Shown here: positions 52,978 to 61,593 of the stretch, one piece after another
How positions within the stretch are numbered: position 1 is the first letter of the stretch
Layout of the letters: every line of letters starts with the position of its first letter
From: Planctomycetota bacterium
GTDB lineage: Bacteria > Planctomycetota > Planctomycetia > Pirellulales > Pirellulaceae
Reading direction: 5' to 3'
DNA length: 64,000 bases
Assembly: GCA_026692905.1 (NCBI GenBank)
Contig: JAPLNL010000101.1
Coordinates: 19,788 to 83,787, forward strand
The notes under the pieces: generated by a model
The model's input: the letters and a program-made list of their open reading frames with translations, nothing else
Databases searched by the model: none
Told to the model about the DNA's origin: nothing
Program-made: the position numbers and the translations under genes

Positions 52978-54000
52978 ATGACACTATTACAAATGTTTCA
53001 GTCCAATATCTGTTCGCCCATGGTGCTGGCGTTCGCATTTGGAATTATTTGTCGACTCATTAAGAGCGAAATGGCGATACCGCGTGATCTCTACACATCG
53101 CTTTCGATTTATCTTTTGTTTGCATTGGGGCTCAAAGGAGGAGTTGAATTATCGCATTGCGAATGGCGGCAGATCTTGTTGCCTGGGATAGCTACGATCG
53201 CGATCGGTTGCATAACACCGGTGAGTTCCTATCTTACGCTTCGTTATCTCGGTCGATTTTCCATAGCAGACGCGGCCGGAATAGCCGCGCACTACGGCTC
53301 CGTTTCAGCGGTAACTTTCATTGCGGCAGAGAAATTTGTGATAAGTCAACTTGGTGAGGGTGCGGTCGTTCCCTTTATGCCAACGCTCCTAACGCTTCTT
53401 GAGATTCCAGGAATTCAGGTCGCCCTGGCTATTGGCGTAATCGGATTGGCAAAGTCAAAACCCGGCGGCAGTGATGGAGCAACAGCGAAAAGTACTTCGA
53501 TGAAGACGGTTTGGCATGAGCTGTTGACGGCACGATCGATGGTCCTACTCGTCGGCGGAATGGTTATCGGATTCATTGTGAAGTATGAAGGTTACGCAGC
53601 CGTCAAACCGTTTTTCGACAAAGGGGATTGGATGTTCAAAGGAGCACTCACTCTGTTTCTGCTCGAGATGGGGCTTGTAGCGGGTTCGCGACTTGCCGAC
53701 CTGAAGCATGCGGGAGCATTCTTGATGCTTTTCGGTGTAACAGCGCCGGTCATTCACGGCGCTTTGGGGGTCTACCTGGGTGGGCTAGCTGGACTAGATG
53801 TTGGCAGTTGCACTGTTCTGGGCGCCATGGCGGCCAGTGCCAGTTACATCGCGGCTCCCCCTGCCGTTAGAATGACTCTCCCCGAAGCCAACCCGACCTT
53901 CTATTTAACTGCGGCACTAGCCATAACGTTTCCTTTTAACCTGCTGGTCGGAATTCCTTTGTACTTTCGAATGGCACAAGTCCTAGTTGGGCAAAGCTAG
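52978..54000 (+). CDS. sbtA: Sodium-dependent bicarbonate transporter SbtA
   Basis: SbtA imports bicarbonate with sodium. From the ATG at 52978 the protein has 340 residues with about ten membrane segments in two inverted halves. Family elements are NICSPMVLAFAFGIICRLIK, SIYLLFALGLKGGVELS, AHYGSVSAVTFIAAEKF, FKGALTLFLLEMGLVAGSRL and MAASASYIAAPPAVRMTLPE. SbtB follows after two bases, which confirms the assignment. Cyanobacteria use SbtA in the carbon-concentrating mechanism; homologues exist in many other bacteria. Confidence 0.94.
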   Translation: MTLLQMFQSNICSPMVLAFAFGIICRLIKSEMAIPRDLYTSLSIYLLFALGLKGGVELSHCEWRQILLPGIATIAIGCITPVSSYLTLRYLGRFSIADAAGIAAHYGSVSAVTFIAAEKFVISQLGEGAVVPFMPTLLTLLEIPGIQVALAIGVIGLAKSKPGGSDGATAKSTSMKTVWHELLTARSMVLLVGGMVIGFIVKYEGYAAVKPFFDKGDWMFKGALTLFLLEMGLVAGSRLADLKHAGAFLMLFGVTAPVIHGALGVYLGGLAGLDVGSCTVLGAMAASASYIAAPPAVRMTLPEANPTFYLTAALAITFPFNLLVGIPLYFRMAQVLVGQS

Positions 54001-54002
54001 AT

Positions 54003-54305
54003 ATGAATACTCATCCGATGATCTTACTGACCCTCGTTGCGGAATCCATCTTAAAGGATCGATTGATTCACGAGATTCGCAGCGCCGGGGCGAAAGGATT
54101 TACGATTACTGATGTGTCCGGCGAAGGTTCGCGTCAACGCCGCGTAAGCGAACTGCTTGGCGACAATGTAAAAATAGAAGTTGTTGCCAAACGCGAGGTG
54201 GCGGACAAAGTGCTGGAGGTACTTCAAAAAGAGTACTTCTCTCGTTACGCAGTCATTGCGTACATGAGCGAAATCCAGGTCGTCCGGGAAGAAAAATACT
54301 TTTGA
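54003..54305 (+). CDS. sbtB: SbtB-like PII family protein
   Basis: SbtB is a PII-type trimer that binds SbtA and adenine nucleotides. The 100-residue protein has the beta-alpha-beta core: MILLTLVAESILKDRLIHEI, AGAKGFTITDVSGEGSRQRR, VKIEVVAKREVADKVLEVLQ and YAVIAYMSEIQVVREEKYF. The G-A-K-G-F/Y-T step and GEG(S)R turn match SbtB. The C-terminal redox loop with two Cys found in many cyanobacterial SbtB proteins is absent, as the chain ends at KYF. It is very probably co-translated with sbtA. Confidence 0.88.
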   Translation: MNTHPMILLTLVAESILKDRLIHEIRSAGAKGFTITDVSGEGSRQRRVSELLGDNVKIEVVAKREVADKVLEVLQKEYFSRYAVIAYMSEIQVVREEKYF

Positions 54306-54333
54306 ATGCTTGAGGGAATCCCGCGGAAACGGT

Positions 54334-54774
54334 TTACTGCTTAGCCACAATCGTTGCGATCAAGTCGCCAATGGTGCGATGCGATTCGATCGGATGTCGC
54401 AATGGTCGTTTGGTCAGGATTCGATAATGATTCTTCCGCCCTATCCGTTCGCGTTCGATGAAACCATCATGTTCCAGATCGGCGATGATTCTTTGAACAG
54501 CCCGTTCCGTGATGCCAACTTGGACCGCGACCTCGCGCAAGACTTTGGAGGCGTCTTGAGACAACAAGATCAAGACGTGCGCGTGATTGGTAAGAAACGT
54601 CCAACCCGACTTCGCGTCTTCTTGCTTGGTCTTGATGTTGGGTTTCGACTTTGTTGCTGTAGTTGGTGTAGCCAATGGCTGCCTCGTAAACGAAAAGCGT
54701 AGAAAATCCCTGCGCTTACGCTTCGGGTTCCTGGTCGCAATGGGATAACCCACCTGGATTGAGTCATCGCACAA
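54334..54774 (-). CDS. Winged-helix transcriptional regulator
   Basis: The 146-residue protein has a variable basic N-terminus of about 55 residues and then [60 protein letters not shown] and [16 protein letters not shown]. This is a winged helix with recognition helix [14 protein letters not shown], from a group I recall as '[12 protein letters not shown]' proteins in actinobacteria, cyanobacteria and planctomycetes. It converges on sbtB with 28 bases between, so it is likely linked to this module. The sensed signal is unknown, since no ligand domain is seen. The first ATG is used; the real start may be later. Confidence 0.82.
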   Translation of the reverse strand: MCDDSIQVGYPIATRNPKRKRRDFLRFSFTRQPLATPTTATKSKPNIKTKQEDAKSGWTFLTNHAHVLILLSQDASKVLREVAVQVGITERAVQRIIADLEHDGFIERERIGRKNHYRILTKRPLRHPIESHRTIGDLIATIVAKQ

Positions 54775-55146
54775 CGCTCTAGTATATTGACCTGCTTACG
54801 ACACGGCAATCGCGACAGATTTTTACTATATCTTTCGCCGATCCGTCGTACATCGGCAGAAGTCAAAGGAGTTGGTACATTCCATGTGCCGTGCACCAGG
54901 AATCATTGTTCATGCACTCCAGCGGAGGTTACGACGGAGCGTGCCTACTACTTTTGTCGCCCCGTGGACAGTTTCTTTCCATCGCGTGGCGACTTTCTTT
55001 TCACCACAGCCTAAGCAAAGCTGAATTGGAGGTCAATTCCTCAAAACGCAAGGATAATGATTGTTGCCTGGAAATCGGCACGCATAATGCTTGCTAGGAT
55101 GCATCCCTTTGAGGTAGTTGACTCCATCGTTACGCGACACAATCCA
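54775..55146. other. Intergenic region upstream of the efflux genes
   Basis: This 372-base stretch lies between divergent genes (winged-helix regulator and the efflux adaptor). Short plus-strand frames (54787-55014, 54891-55097) have no motif or ribosome site. TAGTATATTG at 54781 is an AT-rich box near the regulator start. I see no further gene, and no trace of an outer membrane channel gene. Confidence 0.5.
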
Positions 55147-56637
55147 ATGTCCGAAAAATCAGTACAGACGAAAAAATCCCTACTGCAGTCATTCACCAAG
55201 GCCATTCCAACCCTCTTTGCGCTTTCCGTAATGGCTAGCGGTTGGTTGCTCGTTCATCGAATCAACGAAGCTGGACAAGCGTCGCACGAGCCCGATGCGA
55301 AACAGGAGGCGGCTTCCATTCCAGATTCATTAACACTCCCCAGTGGCAAGCTGGAAGCGGGACGATTCGAAGCGGTTCCTGCCCAGTCTCAGCCAGTTCA
55401 GCACGTCCACAATTTGCCTGGTCGGATTCGGTATGACGAGGCAAAACATATCGATGTGAAAGCCCCTATGGATGGTATTCTAGCCGAGGTACTGGTCATG
55501 CCAGGACAGCAGGTTGAAGCAGGGCAATTACTGGCGGTGCTGCGCAGTGCTGAAATCGGTCAAGCTCGTGCGGAGATTCTCAAGCGACAGCAACAACTCG
55601 AGATTGCCAGGCAAATGCTCGAGCGAGAAACGACCCTCGCGAAAAACTTGAAATCGCTATCTGGAATGTTAGATGAGGGTAAGCCGATCGATGCAATCGA
55701 ATCCGAAATTAATGACCAAGCGCTTGGGAGCTATCGTCAAGAGCTCCTATCGTCCTACTCAAAAATGCGACTCGCTGCAGAGCTTCTGGCAAAAATCGAA
55801 CCGTTGGCCAATTCCGGCTCCGTTGCGGGGCGTGTTCTACGAGAGCGCGAATCGGAGCGGCAGGTTGCCGAGACTGCTTTTCGAACGGCTCGAGACCAAG
55901 CCACTTTTGCAGCGACGCAATCGAAACTAAAGGCAGAAGCCGAAGTGGACGAATGCGATCGGCAGTGCAATCTTGCCTGGCAAGCCGTCGAAAATTTAGT
56001 CGGCTACAAGGAAGATCGCGGCAAAGTCAACTTAAGCACAGAAGACGCGTTATCCCGACTCGAAATTCGAGCTCCAATCGCGGGCACCGTCGAATCTCGT
56101 GGCTTTGCAACCAATGAACGCGTGACGCGAGGTAGCTCATTAATCGCATTGGCCAACACGGATTCGCTCTACGTTGCGGCCAGCATCCGCGAAAATGACT
56201 GGGCGGCGGTCGGCTTGAAGCCCGGAACCATCTTGTCCGTGACGGTTCCCGCGCTGAAGGATAGAGTCTTTGAGGCAAGTATCCGATATGTAGGCCGTGA
56301 AGTACAAGCGGATACCAATTCGATCCCTTTGGTCGCGACCATCGACAACAGCGAGGGGCTTCTACGCCCCGGCATGTTTGTACGGGTCACTATTCCCATC
56401 GGTCCGCCTCGTCAAGCTTTGTCGATCAAGCCAGAGTCCATTGTTCAACATGAGAATCAACAATTCGTTTTTGTCGACATGTCCGGCGGTACTTTCAAAC
56501 GCGTCGATGTAGCCACTGGAGAGGCGTCGGAGGATTGGGTCGAGGTAACCAAGGGGCTCACTGCAGGAGAACTGGTCGTGACCAAAGGCGCGTTTCTTCT
56601 CAAATCTGAATTGCTCTTAATGGGTGAAAGCGAATAA
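55147..56637 (+). CDS. RND efflux periplasmic adaptor (CzcB/CusB type)
   Basis: The adaptor joins an RND pump to the outer membrane channel. From the ATG at 55147 (an upstream ATG at 55099 is possible) the protein has 496 residues. There is one N-terminal anchor helix (IPTLFALSVMASGWLLVHRI). A barrel-sandwich part follows (VKAPMDGILAEVLVMPGQQV, RAPIAGTVESRGF), then a long coiled-coil hairpin (about 165-330) and the beta-barrel and membrane-proximal parts (RPGMFVRVTIPIGPP, VEVTKGLTAGELVVTKGAFL). The hairpin is longer than in MFPs of drug pumps and fits heavy-metal pumps. No N-terminal Met-rich copper site is obvious. The pump gene follows after 48 bases. Confidence 0.9.
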   Translation: MSEKSVQTKKSLLQSFTKAIPTLFALSVMASGWLLVHRINEAGQASHEPDAKQEAASIPDSLTLPSGKLEAGRFEAVPAQSQPVQHVHNLPGRIRYDEAKHIDVKAPMDGILAEVLVMPGQQVEAGQLLAVLRSAEIGQARAEILKRQQQLEIARQMLERETTLAKNLKSLSGMLDEGKPIDAIESEINDQALGSYRQELLSSYSKMRLAAELLAKIEPLANSGSVAGRVLRERESERQVAETAFRTARDQATFAATQSKLKAEAEVDECDRQCNLAWQAVENLVGYKEDRGKVNLSTEDALSRLEIRAPIAGTVESRGFATNERVTRGSSLIALANTDSLYVAASIRENDWAAVGLKPGTILSVTVPALKDRVFEASIRYVGREVQADTNSIPLVATIDNSEGLLRPGMFVRVTIPIGPPRQALSIKPESIVQHENQQFVFVDMSGGTFKRVDVATGEASEDWVEVTKGLTAGELVVTKGAFLLKSELLLMGESE

Positions 56638-56685
56638 CGACCATCAGGCTCTGACCCAACCCATACTTCGCCTTCGTCCTACACC

Positions 56686-59600
56686 ATGCTTACCAAAATC
56701 ATAGAACTATCGCTCGTCAATCGCGGGCTCGTCATTATCTTGACTTTGCTGATGGCCAGCGCCGGGCTTTACTCGGCACTGAAACTGCCGATCGATGCCG
56801 TACCGGACATGACCAATGTCCAAGTTCAAGTCGTAACGAATGCCGGCTCCCTTTCACCCGTTGAGGTGGAGCGTTACGTGACGTATCCCGTCGAAGCAAC
56901 GATGAGCGGATTGCCGAAGGTGCAGGAGCTGAGGAGTGTTTCCAAATTTGGAATCTCCGTGGTCACCATCGTGTTTCACGAGGGGACGGATATCTATCGA
57001 GCACGACAGTTGGTTGCGGAACGTTTGCCTGATGCAGCGAGCAAGATTCCGCCCGGCTATGGCACGCCAGCCGTTGGACCGCTTACGACTGCACTCGGTG
57101 AGATTTTGCAGTTCGAGGTTCGCAGCGATAGGCATTCTCCGATGGAGCTAAGAACCATGCTGGAGTGGGAGATTTCGCCCAAGCTTCGGCAAGTTCGCGG
57201 CGTAACGGAAATCAATACTCACGGCGGTTACTACAAGACGTATGAGGTGCAGCCAGACCCGGATCGCATGACGAGCTACGGCGTATCGATGGAACAGCTC
57301 TTTCAACGACTACAAAACAACAATGCCACGTCCGGTGGCGGATACGTAATTCACCATGGAGAGCAACGCTTTATCCGAGGCGTTTCGCTATTGAAAAGTG
57401 AGAGAGACATCGAAGCAGTGGTGGTTCGACGAGAGATAGATGGCACGACGATCCTCGTTCGCGATCTCGCCTCGGTTTGTATTGCCCCGATGACTCGTCA
57501 AGGAGCCGTGACGCGCGATGGACGTGGCGAAATCGTGACTGGATTAGTAATGATGTTGGTCGGGGAAAACTCTCGCGAGGTGGTGACGGCAGCGAAAGCA
57601 CGGCTTTCCGAAATTGAGTCGATTCTTCCCAAAGGAGTTCGGCTTGACGTGACCTACGAGCGAGCCGCGTTGATTGGACGGACGCTTAAGACAGTTCTGA
57701 CCAATTTAACGGAGGGTGGCATGCTGGTTGTCCTCGTTCTCTTGTTGATGCTTGGGAATCTACGTGCCGGCGTCATTGTCGCGCTGGCGATCCCGCTTTC
57801 GATGTTGTTTGCAACCAACGTGATGTTGACGACGGGCGTGACCGCTAGCCTCATGAGCTTAGGCGCGATCGACTTTGGATTGATCGTCGATAGTTCGGTC
57901 ATCATGGTTGAGAACTGCATTCGCAAGCTGTCGCATGAAAATGGGGATATCAAACACGAGAAGATAATCCTAGACGCGGCCGTCGAAGTGCGTAAGCCGA
58001 CGATGTTCGGTGAGTTGATCATCGCAGTGGTCTTCCTACCCATTTTGTTGCTTGAGGGTACTGAGGGAAAGCTTTTCCGACCGATGGCTCTGACCGTCCT
58101 CTTTGCCTTGGGCGGTTCGCTCATCCTATCGCTGACATTCATGCCGGCCATGGCCTCACTATTGCTTCCAAAGAAAATGGACGAAAAAGATGTGTTTCTC
58201 GTTCGGATCGTGAAGTGGTTTTATGTGCCAGCGGTTACGCGAACGATCAAGCATCCTTTTGTCACGGTTACAACGGCACTGACGGTATTCATAATGAGTC
58301 TTCCCATGGCCTATTATCTCGGCGCTGAATTCATGCCAAGGTTGGAAGAAGGGGATATGTTGGTTGAGGCGGTAAGGCTGCCAAGCGCCACCTTGGAAGG
58401 CTCTATCGAAATGTCGACGCAGATCGAAAAGCTGCTGAAGGAATTTCCAGAGGTTCGAACGGTATTCAGCAAGACGGGCCGTCCTGAAATTGCAAACGAC
58501 GTCATGGGCGTTCATCAAACGGACGTTTGGGTTCTGCTGCACCCTGTTCACGATTGGCCCAATCCGAAAACGCGAGACGAGTTGATCAAGGAAATGTCGG
58601 CGATGTTGACGTCAAGCGTCCCAGGGGTCGCATTTGGTTTTACACAACCCATAGAAATGCGAGTCGATGAACTTGTAGCAGGGGTAAAAGCAGATGTGGC
58701 CGTCCTGCTATATGGAGACGACATGAACTTGCTCGGCCAAAAAGGAAAGGAAATTGAGGCGGTCTTGCGAACGATCCCAGGAGCTGTTGATGTGAAAGCG
58801 GACTTCCAGGCCAACCTCGAGACGTTGACAGTCGAGACCAAGCCGGAGGCGCTTGCGCAATATGGTGTGGATGCACAGACAGTATTGGACGTTGTTGCGT
58901 CCCTCGGTGGACATCAAGTCGGCCAAGTGTTTGAGGGGCGAGCCAGATATCCGATCATGGTTCGCATTCCCAAGGGTTGGCGGGAGAAAATGTCGCTGCT
59001 TGAACAAATCCCGGTAACGGATTTGGCAGGGCAAACGATCCCTCTCAAGGAACTGGCAGATATTCGGTTAGAGGAAACCCCTCCAAGTATTGAGCACGAA
59101 GGGAACCGAAGACGCACGTTCATCTCCGCCAACGTGCGAGGCCGGGACATCGCGTCTTTTGTCAGCGAGGCCCAGAAAGTAGTTCCCGAGAAAGTCGCGT
59201 TGCCGGCGGGCTACGAAATTCGATGGGGCGGGGACTTTGAGAATTTGCAGTCAGCGAGTCTTCGATTGGCGATTATCACTCCGATCGTTTTGTTAATTAT
59301 CTTATTGCTGTTGCATACGAGTCTTGGCTCGATGCGACTTGCGCTATTGATTTTCTTGGCGGTACCGATGGCCGCATCGGGCGGAGTGATTGCGTTGTAT
59401 TTAAGAGAAATGCCTTTTAGCATTTCGGCAGGCGTTGGATTCATCGCATTGTTCGGCGTCGCTGTGCTCAATGGTCTCGTCTGGGTTAGCGCTGCCGAGG
59501 GTTTAAGAAATACGGGCATGGCATTGGATGCGGTTTGCAATGAAACGGCTCTCATTCGATTGCGACCTGTTTTGATGACGGCGCTCGTCGCAAGTTTGGG

Positions 59601-59763
59601 CTTTTTGCCGATGGCGCTGTCCACCAGCGACGGAGCCGAAATGCAGCGACCATTGGCAACGGTAGTCATTGGCGGGCTTATTACTTCGACGCTGTTGACT
59701 TCGTTGGTGATCCCGTGCATCTATCCATGGTTCGCCCGCGGGCTGAAGTTGGCGAAAGAATAG
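56686..59763 (+). CDS. RND heavy-metal efflux pump (CzcA type)
   Basis: The 1025-residue protein has 12 membrane helices and two large periplasmic loops. Start IIELSLVNRGLVIILTLLMA, then DAVPDMTNVQVQVVTNAGSL, are family standards. In helix 4 the acidic triad DFGLIVDSSVIMVE (Asp396, Asp402, Glu409) is intact, as in divalent-cation pumps of the CzcA group; CusA lacks part of it. This suggests export of Zn, Co, Ni or Cd, not Cu/Ag, though the sequence alone does not prove it. Only the adaptor gene is adjacent; a TolC-like channel must be encoded elsewhere. The gene ends at 59763 and is followed by about 330 bases without a gene. Confidence 0.93.
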   Translation: MLTKIIELSLVNRGLVIILTLLMASAGLYSALKLPIDAVPDMTNVQVQVVTNAGSLSPVEVERYVTYPVEATMSGLPKVQELRSVSKFGISVVTIVFHEGTDIYRARQLVAERLPDAASKIPPGYGTPAVGPLTTALGEILQFEVRSDRHSPMELRTMLEWEISPKLRQVRGVTEINTHGGYYKTYEVQPDPDRMTSYGVSMEQLFQRLQNNNATSGGGYVIHHGEQRFIRGVSLLKSERDIEAVVVRREIDGTTILVRDLASVCIAPMTRQGAVTRDGRGEIVTGLVMMLVGENSREVVTAAKARLSEIESILPKGVRLDVTYERAALIGRTLKTVLTNLTEGGMLVVLVLLLMLGNLRAGVIVALAIPLSMLFATNVMLTTGVTASLMSLGAIDFGLIVDSSVIMVENCIRKLSHENGDIKHEKIILDAAVEVRKPTMFGELIIAVVFLPILLLEGTEGKLFRPMALTVLFALGGSLILSLTFMPAMASLLLPKKMDEKDVFLVRIVKWFYVPAVTRTIKHPFVTVTTALTVFIMSLPMAYYLGAEFMPRLEEGDMLVEAVRLPSATLEGSIEMSTQIEKLLKEFPEVRTVFSKTGRPEIANDVMGVHQTDVWVLLHPVHDWPNPKTRDELIKEMSAMLTSSVPGVAFGFTQPIEMRVDELVAGVKADVAVLLYGDDMNLLGQKGKEIEAVLRTIPGAVDVKADFQANLETLTVETKPEALAQYGVDAQTVLDVVASLGGHQVGQVFEGRARYPIMVRIPKGWREKMSLLEQIPVTDLAGQTIPLKELADIRLEETPPSIEHEGNRRRTFISANVRGRDIASFVSEAQKVVPEKVALPAGYEIRWGGDFENLQSASLRLAIITPIVLLIILLLLHTSLGSMRLALLIFLAVPMAASGGVIALYLREMPFSISAGVGFIALFGVAVLNGLVWVSAAEGLRNTGMALDAVCNETALIRLRPVLMTALVASLGFLPMALSTSDGAEMQRPLATVVIGGLITSTLLTSLVIPCIYPWFARGLKLAKE

Positions 59764-60092
59764 GGACCGCTGCGATTCGTTCCAATTGCGAAAGAGTCGC
59801 GACTCTGAGTTCGCAAGCTGCGATTGAATCGCGAATGCGATGACACTTGATAGCCTGGGGTAAGTTCGCAACGCGAACGTAACCCATGGTATGCTGTCCC
59901 CAATTATGAAGAGCTCTGAAGGAGCGGCACTGGCCTTTCTTCATGCACCGAAAAGCTGGGATCAGGGTCATGGGGGATTTCGTTCTGCAGCTTGAGTCTC
60001 GAGCCCCGTCGCCGAGACGGCCTACATAATCCTTTAGCACACCGAGCATGTTGCGAACTTGGGCGCGCGGCCCGAATTTGCTTTCTGGGCAC
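59764..60092. other. Intergenic region between efflux and LRR genes
   Basis: This 329-base stretch lies between convergent genes. A minus-strand frame of 146 codons (59681-60121) crosses the efflux gene end and is not like any family I know. AGAGTCGCGACTCT is a perfect 14-base palindrome at about 59794. A GC-rich CCCGTCGCCGAGACGGCC segment near 60005 is another inverted unit. No gene supported. Confidence 0.5.
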
Positions 60093-61379
60093 TTACTCGT
60101 CGCTTGCTGCTGCCGATGCACCGATGTCTAACTTCTTCCATTTCTTGGTGGAAAGCTTCTTGAGCCCCGCTTCCGTCACGCTACCGTTTTCTTTGAAGGT
60201 TAAGGATTCTAGCTTGGGCATGGCAAGCAACTTCGCAGTGGCTGCATCCGTGACGGCCGTTGAACGAATGGTTAGCTCCTTGAGATTAGGCAACGTCGCA
60301 ATGACATCGAGAGTGGCGTCGGTCATTTGTGGAATGCTCCAAATGTCGAGCAACTCAAGAGCTTGGAGCGAGGCCAAATTCTTTAAGCCGCGGTCGCTGA
60401 TGCCGCTAATTTCATGAAGATAAAATCGGCGAAGCTTGGGCAGTTCTTTCAATACCTCCAAAGCTTGGTCGTCGACGATTGGCAAATCTCGTAACGTTAG
60501 CCTTTGAAGATTGAGTCCCTTTAACGCCAATACTCCTTCGCTACCAAAACCTTGGCAACGGAAAATTTCCAGTTGAGTAAGTTTCTGCAACTTGGCTAAG
60601 TGCTCACCCGTCTGATTGGTGATGTTAAAATCTTGGATGAGGAGATTTTCAAGGGTGCTGTTGCTGGCAAGATAAGCCATACCGCTGTCAGAAACAGCGG
60701 TGCTTCGATGCTTGAGAGCCTTTAGTTTTGGCAGCGCGGCCACGACTTCGAGCGTCATGTCGCCGGCTTCCATGTTTCCTCGAAGATCCAAAACTCGCAA
60801 GTCTTGCAGCTTGGATAGGCGGCGTGTGCTCAATTCGTTGAATCGATTTTGGACGAGAATCAACTGCTGCAATCCCTTGAGCTCTGCGATCATCTTTAAG
60901 ACTTGGCTCGACATGTTGGCATTCGAGGACAGATCCAAAACCGTCAGTTTTGGAAACGACTTCACGATCGTCTCAACGGCCGCGTCATCGATCACGGTGT
61001 TGGTCAAGGCCAGAGCCGTTAATTCCTTGAGCCCATCCAAATGCGAGACCATCTCGGAGTTGAGTGTACGGCAATTGTAAATTTGTAGCTTGGTCAGGTC
61101 GCTCAATCGGCCGAACAAGGCGAGGTCATCTGCAGTCAGAATCGAGCCATCCTGAATCACGATTTCGGTGAGCTTGGCGCCATCCATGTTGACTTTTGCT
61201 GACGAGCCTAACGCCTCCAGCCTTTTCTTAGCAGCAGCCACATCCTCTGCTTTGGCTGTACTGGGTGTTTCCGTTTTTTGCGCGAGGCAGACAGTCGGAA
61301 GCGAAATGGCGAATCCAGTTGAGAAGGCGAAACCGACCAAACACTTCCCGACAAACAAACTCACTCGGCGACAACGCAT
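60093..61379 (-). CDS. Exported leucine-rich repeat protein
   Basis: From the ATG at 61379 (AGGA nine bases upstream) the protein has 428 residues with a signal peptide (FVGKCLVGFAFSTGFAISLP, cleavage near LAQK). From about residue 65 to 415 it is a row of LRRs of RNase-inhibitor type (LTKLQIYNCRTLNSEMVSHL, LTVLDLSSNANMSSQVLKMI, LKELTIRSTAVTDAATAKLL), about 24-26 residues each. Planctomycetes carry many such proteins. Function is probably protein binding; no partner identified. A terminator-like hairpin lies 30 bases upstream of its start (see 61406-61437), so it is transcribed on its own. Confidence 0.85.
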   Translation of the reverse strand: MRCRRVSLFVGKCLVGFAFSTGFAISLPTVCLAQKTETPSTAKAEDVAAAKKRLEALGSSAKVNMDGAKLTEIVIQDGSILTADDLALFGRLSDLTKLQIYNCRTLNSEMVSHLDGLKELTALALTNTVIDDAAVETIVKSFPKLTVLDLSSNANMSSQVLKMIAELKGLQQLILVQNRFNELSTRRLSKLQDLRVLDLRGNMEAGDMTLEVVAALPKLKALKHRSTAVSDSGMAYLASNSTLENLLIQDFNITNQTGEHLAKLQKLTQLEIFRCQGFGSEGVLALKGLNLQRLTLRDLPIVDDQALEVLKELPKLRRFYLHEISGISDRGLKNLASLQALELLDIWSIPQMTDATLDVIATLPNLKELTIRSTAVTDAATAKLLAMPKLESLTFKENGSVTEAGLKKLSTKKWKKLDIGASAAASDE

Positions 61380-61405
61380 CACTTTAATCCTTGGCTCTTA
61401 ATATG

Positions 61406-61437
61406 AAAAAGCAGGGGAGTAGCGAACTACTCCCCTG
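61406..61437 (-). terminator. Rho-independent terminator with UUCG loop
   Basis: On the minus strand CAGGGGAGTAG pairs perfectly with CTACTCCCCTG around TTCG (61412-61437) and is followed by CTTTTTC. It lies downstream of the Gfo/Idh/MocA gene (stop at 61594) and ahead of the LRR gene, so it ends the oxidoreductase transcript. UUCG tetraloops stabilise such stems. Confidence 0.88.
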
Positions 61438-61593
61438 TTGATTGACGTTACGATATTCTCTTGGACAGCAAAGAAGGTGTGCAGTTAAGGCTATTCGTAA
61501 GAGGACGTGTTATTTTCACTTCCAGGCCACACCCGGCAGGTGTGCCCCCACCGAGATGTCTTCCGAATCTTTCGCGCACAACGACTTTGGAGG

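Noticed and set aside
59681..60121. 146-codon minus-strand gene
   Set aside because: It overlaps the 3' ends of two well-supported genes, has no recognisable motif and crosses palindromic intergenic sequence.
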